Part shown: piece by piece, positions 8,272-16,871 of the stretch
How the letters are laid out: every line of letters begins with the position of its first letter
How positions within the stretch are numbered: the first letter of the stretch is position 1
Assembly: GCA_025041175.1 (NCBI GenBank)
Contig: JAKCFJ010000001.1
Coordinates: forward strand, 2,063,526 to 2,127,525
DNA from: Halobacteriales archaeon YIM A00010
GTDB taxonomy: Archaea; Halobacteriota; Halobacteria; Halobacteriales; Haloarculaceae
Length of the DNA: 64,000 nt
Reading direction: 5' to 3'
Made by a program: the position numbers and the translations under genes
The notes under the pieces: model-generated
Told to the model about the DNA's origin: nothing
The model's input: only the letters and a program-made list of their open reading frames with translations
Database searches by the model: none

Positions 8272-8545
8272 CATTTCGTGATCGCTGGATTCGGGCGACC
8301 ACATCCATCTTGGGCTGAATCGCCAGTAGATCGATGTCTGAGTCGCTCTCTCCGCCAAATCACTCGTTGACCGCCTCTAGCGATGATTCCGTGTCTCACG
8401 CCGTCTCGTGGGTGATTTCGGCGTCGCTGACGATATCTTGTGGTTTTTGGTTGTATCCGACGTTTTACCACGTGTATCCCATGGCTTGGAACTGGATGTT
8501 GGAGTGGTGGACGAGCGTCTGTGCAGGCGGCGACTGGAGGGAGCC

Positions 8546-9868
8546 ATGAAACCGCGAGTGATCGGCGCGCTCGCGGGGGCTGTCGGGCTGACCGTCCCGT
8601 GGCTCGTTCTCTGGCTGACGGGCGGCGAGCTACCCACGGGCGCAGTCGTTGCGGTGAGCGGTATCGCTGTTCTCGGAGGATCGTTTCTGCTCGCGTGGGG
8701 CGCTGAGACGGCCGAGAAGGACGTTCCACGCGCCTTTGCCATCGCGGTCCTCGCGGTGTTGGCCGTCGCGCCCGAGTACGCGGTCGACGCCCTCTACGCG
8801 TGGAACGCGGGCGCATTCCATGGAACAGCACGCGGGACGGAAGCCGCCCACCTCGCTGTCGCCAACATGACGGGGGCAAATCGAATTCTCATCGGGATCG
8901 GCTGGTCCGGCATCGCGCTGTTCACCGTCTACCGAGCGCGGGCGACGGGCGATCTCGCTGTCGAGCGCCGGTCCGGATTCCTCGCTGACGCGCTGTTGCT
9001 CGACAGGGACATCAATCTCGAACTCACGTTTCTGTTTCTGGCAACGCTGTGGGCGCTGGTGGTGCCGCTGAACGGCGGCATCGACGCCCTCGACATGGTG
9101 GTTCTCGTCGGGATGTATATCGCGTACATCGCTGTCATCCTCCGTGGCGACGTCGAGACAGCCGAGGAGCACGTCGGCGTTCCTGGCGCGCTCCAACAGT
9201 TTCCGAAACCGCACCGCGTCGCCATCGTGTTGTCGCTGTTCGCCTACTCCGGGCTGATCATCTTCACCGCGGTCGAGCCGTTCGCCCACGGACTCGAACA
9301 GATCGGCCAGTCGATCGGGATCCCCTCGTTTTTCATGATCCAGTGGATCGCACCGCTGGCGTCGGAGTCGCCGGAGCTCATCGTCGTGGCGTATCTGGTG
9401 AACAAGGCCCGAGCGACGGCCGGCTTTTCGGCGTTGATCTCCTCGAAGCTCAACCAGTGGACGCTCCTCATCGGCACCCTCGTCGTCGTGTATTCGATCG
9501 CGCTCGGTCAGTATGGGCCGCTCCCGTTCGATCAAAAGCAAGCGGGTGAGATCTGGCTGACTGCAGCCCAATCGTTCTTCGCGTTGAGCCTCCTCATCAA
9601 TCTCGAGCTCTCGGTCAGGGAGGCTCTCGCCCTGTTGGTGCTGTTCGTCTCACAGGTGATGATCGAGTTCCTCATGATTAGTGATATCGTTGCGCTGCCA
9701 CTGTCGAGCTACGAGCTTCTGCTCGTGTTCAGTGGCGTCTACGTTTTCCTCGGCACTGTTCTGCTGTTCGTCCGGCGGCGCTCTCTCCGACGGCTCGTCC
9801 GCCAGAGCGCGGGAACGGTTCGTGAGGCCGTTTCGACCGATCAGAGTCGGCCGACAGGAAACCAGTGA
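8546..9868 (+). CDS. Sodium/calcium exchanger family (CaCA) membrane protein
   Basis: The 440-residue protein has about 11-12 hydrophobic segments. It carries two inverted alpha-type repeats: AVAPEYAVDALYAWNAG around residue 73 and IAPLASESPELIVVAYL around 268, the acidic residues of which coordinate cation in the CaCA superfamily. It should exchange Na+ or H+ for Ca2+ across the cell membrane. The ATG at 8546 is preceded by GGAGGGA at good spacing, which decides the start against the longer frame. The 274 bp upstream hold no convincing gene. The linker between the halves is short, as in prokaryotic members. Confidence 0.9.
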   Translation: MKPRVIGALAGAVGLTVPWLVLWLTGGELPTGAVVAVSGIAVLGGSFLLAWGAETAEKDVPRAFAIAVLAVLAVAPEYAVDALYAWNAGAFHGTARGTEAAHLAVANMTGANRILIGIGWSGIALFTVYRARATGDLAVERRSGFLADALLLDRDINLELTFLFLATLWALVVPLNGGIDALDMVVLVGMYIAYIAVILRGDVETAEEHVGVPGALQQFPKPHRVAIVLSLFAYSGLIIFTAVEPFAHGLEQIGQSIGIPSFFMIQWIAPLASESPELIVVAYLVNKARATAGFSALISSKLNQWTLLIGTLVVVYSIALGQYGPLPFDQKQAGEIWLTAAQSFFALSLLINLELSVREALALLVLFVSQVMIEFLMISDIVALPLSSYELLLVFSGVYVFLGTVLLFVRRRSLRRLVRQSAGTVREAVSTDQSRPTGNQ

Positions 9869-9925
9869 GAGCGGCTCACAAGTGCGAGCACAACGTCTTT
9901 TCGTCCGGGCGGTGTACCACGGTTC

Positions 9926-10462
9926 ATGACGACGGATGCGGCGGTTCGTGCGTTCGAGCGCCACGGGACCTACACCGAAGCAGATGGTGAGACCGACGAG
10001 TACGTCGTGGAAACAACCGCGTTCGACAGCCACGTTGCGGTGGCTGCCGACGCGGATCCGCCTGTGTACACGCTCACGGTCCGAACGCCGACGCTTGCCA
10101 GTGCTGTCGAGGAGGAGGTAGGTCCCCATCTGCTCGATGGCTGGTTCGAGACCTTGCAACGACGGGTCGAGGACGCACCGGGGGCCGTTCGTGAGGACAT
10201 CGATCTTACGGCCGACGTTCAGTCGGCTGACGGACAGGCGATCGTCACGCTCCGGTTCCCGTTCGACCGGCCCGAGCGCGCCCCGGACGTGGTGAAAGCG
10301 ATGACCGAGTACGTCGAAGGAACCTACGTCGAGGGCGTCGTTCCGGGATTCACGTACCGCCCACCCGTCTCCGGGTTGCTCGCCAGCGCCACCCACTCCG
10401 AGGGGGCCGAGCAGAATGGAAACCGAGATGGAGACCGTGGTCGGGGACCGCTCCCGCTGTGA
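9926..10462 (+). CDS. Conserved haloarchaeal protein (DUF5813-like)
   Basis: The 178-residue acidic cytosolic protein belongs to a family I recognise only as restricted to haloarchaea (DUF5813, from memory). It has alternating strands and a helix (AIVTLRFPFDRPERAPDVVKAMTEYVEGTYVEGVVPGF) and no metal or nucleotide motif. The C-terminus is a low-complexity Gly/Asp/Arg tail. Its stop lies 9 bp from the stop of the convergent TrkA-like gene. No function is known. Confidence 0.75.
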   Translation: MTTDAAVRAFERHGTYTEADGETDEYVVETTAFDSHVAVAADADPPVYTLTVRTPTLASAVEEEVGPHLLDGWFETLQRRVEDAPGAVREDIDLTADVQSADGQAIVTLRFPFDRPERAPDVVKAMTEYVEGTYVEGVVPGFTYRPPVSGLLASATHSEGAEQNGNRDGDRGRGPLPL

Positions 10463-10471
10463 GCCACAGGG

Positions 10472-11161
10472 TCAGGCTACCGAAGCCGAATTGGACGGTG
10501 TGGCGTTCTCGCCCACGATGATGCGACGAACGTCACCCAGCACGTCGAAGTCAGCGATGACGATGAGCCGGTCGCCGAGTTCGAGCGATTCGTCTTCCGC
10601 AGGGAGAGCGATCGACTCGTCGGCTTTGCCGAAGCCGAGCAGCTGTGCGTTGGCGGGCAGTTCGAGTTCCGAGAGGGTGTACCCCCGCATCGGTGATTCC
10701 TCGGTCACTGTGAACTCGGTGAGCTGTATGTTTTTTGCGATGTCCGCGATCGCACGGATGTTTCCGCCCACGAGGGCGTTTTTGGCGGCGATCGCACCGA
10801 GCCGTTCGGGGTAGATGACCTCGTCGATCTCGGATCCGTACTTCCGACAGAGCATCTCATACTTGTCGCTATCGACGCGGAGGACGGTCCGACAATCGTT
10901 GGCTTTGGCGATCAAACACGTCATGATATCGACCGTCAGATCACCGGTGAGCGCGGTCACTCCGTCGGCATCGTTGAGATTCAAGCCGAGCAGATCCGCC
11001 TCGGTGCTGGCGTCACCCTGGACGACGTCGAACCCCTCCTTTCTGAGCTTGTCGACCAGCTCGGGCCGCTGCTCGAGGATCGTCGCGTCGTGGCCCTCCT
11101 CTTCGAGTACTCGCGCTGTCCGCTTCCCAACGCGTCCCCCGCCAACGATAACAAAGCGCAT
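10472..11161 (-). CDS. TrkA-type NAD-binding regulator (single RCK unit)
   Basis: The 229-residue protein begins with a Rossmann NAD site (MRFVIVGGGRVGKRTA), followed by the acidic end of strand 2 (ILEQRPE), a full TrkA-N domain to about 130 and a TrkA-C domain at 145-220 (GDRLIVIADFDVL). One-unit proteins of this kind gate or regulate K+ uptake systems of the Trk/Ktr type by sensing NAD(H). No channel gene adjoins. The ATG at 11161 begins exactly at the Rossmann strand; the upstream in-frame extension runs through a dispersed repeat and is rejected. Confidence 0.9.
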   Translation of the reverse strand: MRFVIVGGGRVGKRTARVLEEEGHDATILEQRPELVDKLRKEGFDVVQGDASTEADLLGLNLNDADGVTALTGDLTVDIMTCLIAKANDCRTVLRVDSDKYEMLCRKYGSEIDEVIYPERLGAIAAKNALVGGNIRAIADIAKNIQLTEFTVTEESPMRGYTLSELELPANAQLLGFGKADESIALPAEDESLELGDRLIVIADFDVLGDVRRIIVGENATPSNSASVA

Positions 11162-11204
11162 GACTGTTCTATACCCAGCAACACACATAACGTTGACTTC
11201 GCCA

Positions 11205-11340
11205 CCACCTTTTTTCCGCTCGGGTGGCCGAAGGCCACCCTCACGCAAAAAACGTGGGCGAAAAAAAGCCGCTCGCTCGCGCTCGCGGTGGGTGTACTCC
11301 CCGCGACCGCACCGCCATCGCCTCCGCTTCCGCGACCGCT
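11205..11340 (+). repeat. Dispersed non-coding repeat, copy A
   Basis: This segment begins CCACCTTTTTTCCGCTCGGG and contains a hairpin around GGTGGCCGAAGGCCACC, then A-rich tracts and a GC-rich tail. A related copy lies in inverted orientation at 12342-12530. The two copies face each other around the zinc-ribbon gene pair at 11354-12063. The T-tract and hairpin make termination of the flanking transcripts likely. Confidence 0.7.
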
Positions 11341-11353
11341 CCACCACCGCTCG

Positions 11354-11920
11354 CTACGGGTTCCCGTCAGTCGTCTGGATGGATGCGTCGACCTTGCCGA
11401 CGATGCGCGCCAGTTCGGGGTGACGCTGGCGCAACCCGTCGAGATCGCCGCGCTGTCGATACTGGCAGTAGGTCACCAACGTGTCGACCAGACAGGCTGG
11501 GGCACTCTCTGCGTCGGGTTTCTCGGTCATGGCGGCCGGTTCGCGCGAGTCGTCGGGCGTGAATACCGATTGGACCACGTCGCCATCACACTGTTCGTGA
11601 AAGCGCACGCACGCGCCGTTGTCGAACCAGCATTCGACGATCATCTCACCGGTGGCGCAGTAACGCGTGAACCGCGCGATCCCCGGCAACTCGTCGTAGC
11701 CGCCCGTTCGGGATGTGCCGAGACCGGCGGTCGCCAGTATCTGCTCGATCTGTGTAGCATGCACGCAGCCTGTCGACTGGCACGGCCTGCACCACAGCCC
11801 CTCACCAACATCGATGCTGTGGTACAGTTCGGCCGTCACGATCTCGTCCCGATCCGTGGCGGCCGAGAGGTTCACGACCTCCCCACGCTGATCCCGGAAC
11901 TGGAACAATGGCAGCGTCAT
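11354..11920 (-). CDS. Cys-rich hypothetical protein
   Basis: The 188-residue protein has several scattered Cys pairs (LWCRPCQSTGC near residue 44, then YC, EC, AC), suggesting metal binding or redox-active thiols, and a short TLPLFQFRDQRGEVV start that recalls peroxiredoxin/thioredoxin-fold proteins of the AhpC-like type. The GLWCRPCQ segment sits where a resolving CxxC would be, but the match is too weak to call a peroxiredoxin. The ATG at 11920 is chosen because it overlaps the stop of the small zinc-ribbon gene (ATGA), which suggests translational coupling. Confidence 0.6.
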   Translation of the reverse strand: MTLPLFQFRDQRGEVVNLSAATDRDEIVTAELYHSIDVGEGLWCRPCQSTGCVHATQIEQILATAGLGTSRTGGYDELPGIARFTRYCATGEMIVECWFDNGACVRFHEQCDGDVVQSVFTPDDSREPAAMTEKPDAESAPACLVDTLVTYCQYRQRGDLDGLRQRHPELARIVGKVDASIQTTDGNP

Positions 11921-12063
11921 CGCCACCACCGCCCCTGCGGGCAGCCGATACGGTGGTCGAGCCGCGTGCGAACCGGTCGGCCGCACACTGGGCAGCGCGT
12001 TCTCTGGTTGTCATTCTGATACGATGCGACACCGTTACATGCCTCTGATTCGTTCCCAGTCAT
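11917..12063 (-). CDS. 48-residue zinc-ribbon-like small protein
   Basis: A short frame starts at the ATG at 12063 and ends in TGA overlapping the next start by ATGA. It encodes MTGNESEACNGV... then CPVCGRPVRTRLDHRIGCP, a CxxC plus H/C set typical of the many tiny zinc-finger proteins of haloarchaea. The overlap with the downstream Cys-rich gene supports a two-gene operon. The low complexity of other frames here and the CxxC pattern favour a real gene, but its size leaves doubt. Confidence 0.55.
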   Translation of the reverse strand: MTGNESEACNGVASYQNDNQRTRCPVCGRPVRTRLDHRIGCPQGRWWR

Positions 12064-12341
12064 GGGTTCTAGCACTTGCGAGAACCCCAGCGTCGGGTGT
12101 CTTCACCACCCGGCGCGTTCCAATGAACGCGCACGCCAACCGGCGCACTGGCGTTCTCATCTATCGTTGGCTGCCCCATCACACATAAAGGTACTGATGA
12201 AATAGATAATGTCGTGTTGTACTAACAACTCGTTTGTCGATGGTCTCTCGCCGGATGGAGCCGAGCTGCCGGTGCCAGTGATTGCTGGTGTCGAGATAAT
12301 GTCGTTAATAGGGAAAGTATTTCGGGCTATCATTCCGAATT

Positions 12342-12530
12342 ATGCGGAGCGGAGGCGGTCGCGTGAGTACGCTCACCGCGAGCGCAGTTCCCGCGAGCGT
12401 AGCGAGGCGCGTAGCGCCTCGGACAACCGGCCGCAGGCCGGTGACAGCGAGCGGGAGCCAGCGAGCGGCTTTTTTTGCCCCATCTTTTTTGCGCGAGGGT
12501 AGCGCAGCTACCCGAGCGGAAAAAAGGTGG
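12342..12530 (-). repeat. Dispersed non-coding repeat, copy B (inverted)
   Basis: Read on the minus strand this segment begins CCACCTTTTTTCCGCTCGGG like copy A at 11205, keeps the central hairpin (GGTAGCTGCGCTACC instead of GGTGGCCGAAGGCCACC), the A-rich tracts and the CCGCTCGCT motif, and then extends further. The hairpin stem changed with compensation, so structure rather than sequence is conserved. It fills much of the 522 bp between 12063 and 12586, where I see no convincing gene. Confidence 0.65.
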
Positions 12531-12585
12531 CGGATGAGAAAGGTGGTGTGTCAGCGTTTTTGTATCCTGCTATCCAATACCACGT

Positions 12586-12876
12586 ATGAGCGAAACCACC
12601 GAGGGAGAAGATACGGAACGCGTGTGGCTCGTCGAGCGAACGTACTCCGACGACGAGCAGAACCTCATCATCCTCACCTACGCGACGCCCGACGGCAGCC
12701 TCGAATACCGCAAAGAACGCGCGCTGACGAGCTTCAGCGGCGCAGATCGAGAAACAACCGCCAGCCTGGTCGTCGATAACGAAAACCTCGCAGCAGTCGA
12801 GGACGACACCCAGTCCCGGTACGCCGCGGAAGCCACACGGATGCGCGATACACACGCACCGACTGAGTCCGTGTGA
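12586..12876 (+). CDS. Conserved hypothetical haloarchaeal protein
   Basis: The 96-residue acidic protein (RVWLVERTYSDDEQNLIILTY near the start) has a beta-rich N-terminal half and a helical C-terminal tail. I do not recognise a family with known function; short proteins of this pattern are conserved among haloarchaea. The ATG follows a pyrimidine/AT stretch by a few bases, so the transcript is probably leaderless. It converges on the E1-alpha gene, with 15 bp between stops. Confidence 0.65.
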   Translation: MSETTEGEDTERVWLVERTYSDDEQNLIILTYATPDGSLEYRKERALTSFSGADRETTASLVVDNENLAAVEDDTQSRYAAEATRMRDTHAPTESV

Positions 12877-12891
12877 ACTGTCTCTCCTCGC

Positions 12892-13899
12892 TCACATAGA
12901 CGACCGTTGTTGCTGTAGCCGTGGCGGAACGTCTTCGTACACGGGGTCGAATATATCCTCGGGAGACTCGGTTTCGGTTTCTTCGATCGTTTCGACGGTC
13001 TCGCTGATCGATTCGCGGACATCCTGTTCGACGCTATCGATAAAGCCGTCCTCGATAACCCCTTGCTCGCGGAGATAGCCCTCGAACCGGTCGATCGGGT
13101 CGGCGGTGCGCCACTCCGGGAGGTCAATGTCGTCGCGGTAGCGATCCGGATCGTCGCTAGTGGTGTGGGGACCCTGCCGGTACGTGAGGCTCTCGAGGAG
13201 AACCGGATCGCCGTTGCTGGCGCGATCGAGCGCGCTCTCGACCGTCTCCGCGACGGCCAGCGGATCGTTGCCGTCGACCCGCGTGCCGTCGATCCCGTAG
13301 GCGTCGGCTTTGGCCGCGATACTGGGGGCTGCCGTCTGGCGGTCCTGTGGCAGACTGATCGCCCAGTGGTTGTTCTCACAGAAGAACACGACGGGCGCGT
13401 CGAACACGCCGGCGAAGTTCAGCCCCTCGTGGAAATCCCCCTCGCTCGTCGCGCCATCGCCCAGATAACACAGCACCCGCGGGGCACTGGTCGGGCCGTC
13501 GTAGTCGATGGCCATCCCGATACCGACGGCGTGCAGCGTCTGGGTGGCGATCGGAACCGCTTGGGGAAAGACAGGACGCTCGTGGTCCGAATGGTACTCG
13601 GGGTGCCCCCGACGGAATCGGAGAATGTCGCTCGGCGGCACCCCTCGGGCGAGCTGCATCGCGTTCGAGCGATACGTCGGCACCAGCCAATCCGTCTCAC
13701 GCAGCGCGTATGCCCCACCGACCTGTGAGGCCTCTTGTCCCCGGAAGGGCGGGTAGCCGCTCATCCAGCCCCGGCGCTGGAGCGACACCGCCCGCTCGTC
13801 GAACGTCCGCGCGCGAACCATCTCCCGCAGTATTCCTCGTGCCTCCTCGGCGTCAAACGACGTGGCTGACAGGTCGTCGTCCGCGATCACCCGGTGCAT
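12892..13899 (-). CDS. Thiamine-diphosphate-dependent E1 alpha subunit (2-oxoacid dehydrogenase)
   Basis: The 335-residue protein has the TPP motif GDGATSEGDFHEGLNFAGVF near residue 140 followed by FFCENNHWAIS, and RGQEASQVGG near 46, all standard for pyruvate/branched-chain dehydrogenase E1 alpha. It decarboxylates a 2-oxoacid together with E1 beta, E2 and E3. None of those genes adjoin, so the partner must be elsewhere or this paralogue has another role. The ATG at 13899 is used because the upstream codons overlap the divergent gene's region and have no conserved character. The substrate cannot be told from sequence. Confidence 0.9.
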   Translation of the reverse strand: MHRVIADDDLSATSFDAEEARGILREMVRARTFDERAVSLQRRGWMSGYPPFRGQEASQVGGAYALRETDWLVPTYRSNAMQLARGVPPSDILRFRRGHPEYHSDHERPVFPQAVPIATQTLHAVGIGMAIDYDGPTSAPRVLCYLGDGATSEGDFHEGLNFAGVFDAPVVFFCENNHWAISLPQDRQTAAPSIAAKADAYGIDGTRVDGNDPLAVAETVESALDRASNGDPVLLESLTYRQGPHTTSDDPDRYRDDIDLPEWRTADPIDRFEGYLREQGVIEDGFIDSVEQDVRESISETVETIEETETESPEDIFDPVYEDVPPRLQQQRSSM

Positions 13900-14001
13900 G
13901 CAGACGAGTCGACGCTGAGGCTGAAAGACATTGCGGACCAAGCGGGGAACCCGCCGACAGGGCTTCGACACGACAAAGAGGTCGGAACTCGAAGCAATCG
14001 T

Positions 14002-14319
14002 ATGGTTTCGGTCGCCGGCCTCGTCCAACTGTTCATCATGATCCTCGTCAACGCCACCGTCGCGGCGCTCATGACCCGCTTTTTCCGCGTCCGGCTCAAC
14101 ACGAAATGGGGACCGGTGGTGTTCGCCGCGGTGCTCATCCCGCCCGTGCTCGTCGTTCTCACACAGGCGATGGGCGCTCTCGGGCTCGGATTCGATCTGG
14201 GCAGTTCCAGTTTCGTCGTCGGCCTGCTCATCCTGGCCCCGTTCGCGCTCGGTCTCACGTTCGATTACTTCTGGATGCCCGCACCCGATGAGGTGACCCT
14301 ACCAGACAAATACCAGTGA
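14002..14319 (+). CDS. Small membrane protein with three transmembrane segments
   Basis: The 105-residue protein has hydrophobic segments near residues 4-25, 38-58 and 70-92 and a short cytosolic tail ending in LPDKYQ. No catalytic motif is present. The start is the ATG at 14002, just before the first membrane helix. It is divergent from the E1-alpha gene and convergent with the P450 gene (13 bp between stops). Similar short membrane proteins are conserved in haloarchaea without known function. Confidence 0.7.
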   Translation: MVSVAGLVQLFIMILVNATVAALMTRFFRVRLNTKWGPVVFAAVLIPPVLVVLTQAMGALGLGFDLGSSSFVVGLLILAPFALGLTFDYFWMPAPDEVTLPDKYQ

Positions 14320-14332
14320 GCGTACTGATTCT

Positions 14333-15664
14333 TTAGCGATGCGTGACCGTCATCCAGATCGGGTGCTTGGGACGAGTGGCGACCTCGTACTCCACCGCAA
14401 ACGTCGTTTCTGGGCGCACATCTAAGTGGTAGTCTTGGTAGAGGGAGGCGAGCACGAACGTCGCCTCCATCAACGCAAACCGTTCCCCGACGCAACGTCT
14501 GGGTCCGGCACCAAAAGGGAAATAGGCCAGTCGGGGGAGCGACGATCGGAAGTCGTCGGTCCACCGTTCGGGTTGGAACGCATCCGGGTCGTCATACCAC
14601 CGTGGGTCGCGGTGGACGACCCACGGCGGCATCGATATCGTCGCACCCTGCGGGATGTCATATTTCCGGAGCTCGACAGTGTCGATCGGTTCGCGGTGGA
14701 CGTCGCTCACGGGTGGATACAGTCGCATGGCTTCCCGTATTACTCGGCCAGTGTACGTAAGATCGCGCATCTTTGCTACCGACGGGGCGTCTCCTCCGAG
14801 TTTGTCCTCGAGTTCCTCGACAAGGCGCGCCTCCACATCGGGGTGCGTGGCGAGGAGGTGGCAGGTAAACGTCAGCGCCTGTGCTGTCGTCTCGTGTCCC
14901 GCCACCAGGAAGGTCATCACCTCGTCGCGGAGCTGTTGGGGATTCATCGGCTCACCGTCTGTGTACTCGGGATCGAGGAGTCTCGACACGACGTCGTCAC
15001 CGTCCGGATCAGCACGGCGCTCAGCGATGATCCCGTCCACGACGGATTCCAGCGATGAGAGGGCTCGATTGAACCGGTGATTCCCTGGTGTCGGTATCCC
15101 TTCGGGAAGAAGGTGATACCAGAGACTGTCAAGCCGGCCGAAGATGATGTCGAGGTCGTGGCCGATTTGCTCGATCTCCGACTCGATGTTGACCCCGAGG
15201 AGTGCCCGGGCGACGATGTCGAGCGTCAGAGCCCGCATCTCCTCGTTCACCTCAATCCGATCACCTGGGCCCCAGGCTGACAGCCGTCGTTCGATGGCGT
15301 CGACCATCAGGTCTCCGTAGACAGCGATCTGATCGGGGTGGAACGCCGGCTGGATGCGCCGTCGTTGCTCGCGCCAACTATCGCCGTCGCTGGTGAACAG
15401 CCCTTCGCCGACAATCGGGCCGAGCACGTCCTTCGTCAGGTGGCTCTTGGTGAACGCCTGGTTATTCTCGACGAGTACCCACTCGATGTCGTCAGGATGG
15501 TTGAGCTGATAGATCGATTCGTCGAGAAACTCATAATAGACGATGTCGCCGTACTCACGCCGGTTCTCGAGAAAGAACGTGAGAGGGTTTCGTGACTCGA
15601 GCGCGCTTCCGATGACCGGCCAACCGGACGGCCCAGGAGGGGCAACTTTTGAAGTGGTTCCCAT
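14333..15664 (-). CDS. Cytochrome P450
   Basis: The 443-residue protein has all P450 hallmarks: I-helix AGHETTAQ near residue 254, the ExxR motif EAMRLYPP near 311, the PERW segment near 363, and the heme-binding loop FGAGPRRCVGE near 383 with the ligand Cys. It is a soluble single-domain monooxygenase that needs an external ferredoxin and reductase. The substrate is unknown; fatty acid or terpenoid hydroxylation is usual for CYP102/CYP4-like archaeal forms. A Bat-like regulator starts 98 bp away on the opposite strand. A decayed relative lies at 32628-32799. Confidence 0.95.
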   Translation of the reverse strand: MGTTSKVAPPGPSGWPVIGSALESRNPLTFFLENRREYGDIVYYEFLDESIYQLNHPDDIEWVLVENNQAFTKSHLTKDVLGPIVGEGLFTSDGDSWREQRRRIQPAFHPDQIAVYGDLMVDAIERRLSAWGPGDRIEVNEEMRALTLDIVARALLGVNIESEIEQIGHDLDIIFGRLDSLWYHLLPEGIPTPGNHRFNRALSSLESVVDGIIAERRADPDGDDVVSRLLDPEYTDGEPMNPQQLRDEVMTFLVAGHETTAQALTFTCHLLATHPDVEARLVEELEDKLGGDAPSVAKMRDLTYTGRVIREAMRLYPPVSDVHREPIDTVELRKYDIPQGATISMPPWVVHRDPRWYDDPDAFQPERWTDDFRSSLPRLAYFPFGAGPRRCVGERFALMEATFVLASLYQDYHLDVRPETTFAVEYEVATRPKHPIWMTVTHR

Positions 15665-15761
15665 CGGTTAACGCTAATCGCCCGGGCGCGATGAGCGCGC
15701 TGCCGGCGATCAATGGACGCTTATGGTCAGCGATTTAGGGGTAGCGACCCATCGCGGGCAC

Positions 15762-16424
15762 ATGCGCTACGTCACGGTCGTGGCCTACCCCGACGAGGAG
15801 GGGATCAACCGGCTCGACCGGCGGGTCAACGAGCTCGGCTTGGAGTACCGGGCCACTCACCGCATGGAACTCCTCGACGACGATTCTGTCGCGATGTTCG
15901 CCGAGGGCCGCGGCGACATCGCGGGGCTCCGTCGAGTCCTGTCGGAGTCGCCCGAGGTCTTCGAGTTCTCGATCTCCGGCGACGATGCCGGATTCTTCTC
16001 CTACACGCGGTATGCGGCGGACGACCTGACCCGGATGCTCATGGAAGACCGGCGGGAGTCGTCATACCTGATGGACATGCCGGTCGAACACACCGCCGAC
16101 GGCGGCCTCCGAGTGACCTACATCGGAACGGAGGCGGCCTTTGCCGGCATACTCTCCGAACAGCCCGAGGCCGTCAGGATCGAGGTCGAGCGGATCGGCC
16201 CGTACACACCCGGCCCCCGCCACGTCGTCTCCCGGCTGACCGAGCGCCAGCGCGAGGTGCTCCGGGCAGCGGTCGACCTCGGCTACTACCAGGAGCCCCG
16301 CGAGGCGACCCACGACGAGATTGCGGCGGCGACCGGGCTCTCAGAGACGACTGTCGGCGAGCACCTCCGGAAGATCGAGGCAACCGTGTTTTCGTCGCTC
16401 CATGTCGGCGCCACCGATTGCTGA
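15762..16424 (+). CDS. Bat-like HTH transcriptional regulator
   Basis: The 220-residue protein has an N-terminal sensor-like region and a C-terminal HTH_10 domain (about residues 155-210; LTERQREVLRAAVDLGYYQEPREAT, then SETTVGEHLRKIE). This layout is that of bacterio-opsin activator-type regulators, which are very numerous in haloarchaea. The start at 15762 (MRYVTVVAYPDEEG) matches the usual start of the family better than an upstream ATG at 15723. Divergence from the P450 gene suggests control of it, which is inference. Confidence 0.85.
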   Translation: MRYVTVVAYPDEEGINRLDRRVNELGLEYRATHRMELLDDDSVAMFAEGRGDIAGLRRVLSESPEVFEFSISGDDAGFFSYTRYAADDLTRMLMEDRRESSYLMDMPVEHTADGGLRVTYIGTEAAFAGILSEQPEAVRIEVERIGPYTPGPRHVVSRLTERQREVLRAAVDLGYYQEPREATHDEIAAATGLSETTVGEHLRKIEATVFSSLHVGATDC

Positions 16425-16553
16425 AGCGACCGGCCGTTCTTTCGACTATATTATATCTTATCATCACATCTAGGAATAAAGTCACATGTACTATGTCATA
16501 TACGCGTTTTATATCTCATGAGCCGCTATCAGTGACAACGATCGAGGTGAAGC

Positions 16554-16868
16554 ATGAGCCACACCGATCGCAAGCACGTACAAACCGAGTTGACCGAGGA
16601 TGAATACGAGTCATTCCAGGAAATCGCTGCCGAGCGCGGGATGACTGTTAAGGAAGCAGGACATGAAGCACTCGTTCGATGGGTCGAACGGCAACGATGT
16701 CCAGATCCCACGGACAGGGCGTTTACCGTCCTGGATGAACTCGATACGGTACCGCTCCCGTCGACAGCAGCGACGGACGCTCGGCAGGAGTCAGACATCG
16801 TAGAGGAGTGGCGTGGGAGCGATGTTTCGTTCATGCTTGCAGAAAATCCCTCGGACCACCAAGCGTGA
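16554..16868 (+). CDS. Antitoxin-like protein with ribbon-helix-helix-type N-terminus
   Basis: The 104-residue protein begins with a segment typical of RHH/VapB-like antitoxins (TDRKHVQTELTEDEYESFQE, then GMTVKEAGHEALVRWVERQ), which binds its own operator, and has an acidic C-terminal tail that would embrace a toxin. In haloarchaea this family usually precedes a PIN-domain gene. Here only a 30-codon frame follows, so the toxin seems lost. The region is AT-richer than its neighbours. Confidence 0.65.
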   Translation: MSHTDRKHVQTELTEDEYESFQEIAAERGMTVKEAGHEALVRWVERQRCPDPTDRAFTVLDELDTVPLPSTAATDARQESDIVEEWRGSDVSFMLAENPSDHQA

Positions 16869-16871
16869 TCG

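Noticed and set aside
8334-8549. 71-codon frame before the exchanger gene
   Set aside because: Cys/Trp-rich composition unlike haloarchaeal proteins, and it overlaps the ribosome site of the exchanger gene.
8630-9571. 313-codon open frame on the minus strand
   Set aside because: Antisense to the Na/Ca exchanger gene; highly charged with no domain features.
11162-11347. N-terminal extension of the TrkA-like protein
   Set aside because: It is Arg-rich translation of the dispersed repeat; the Rossmann fold starts at the ATG at 11161.
12209-12502. 97-codon frame starting MSCCTNNSF
   Set aside because: Its second half is the dispersed repeat (copy B) and the first half shows no conserved pattern.
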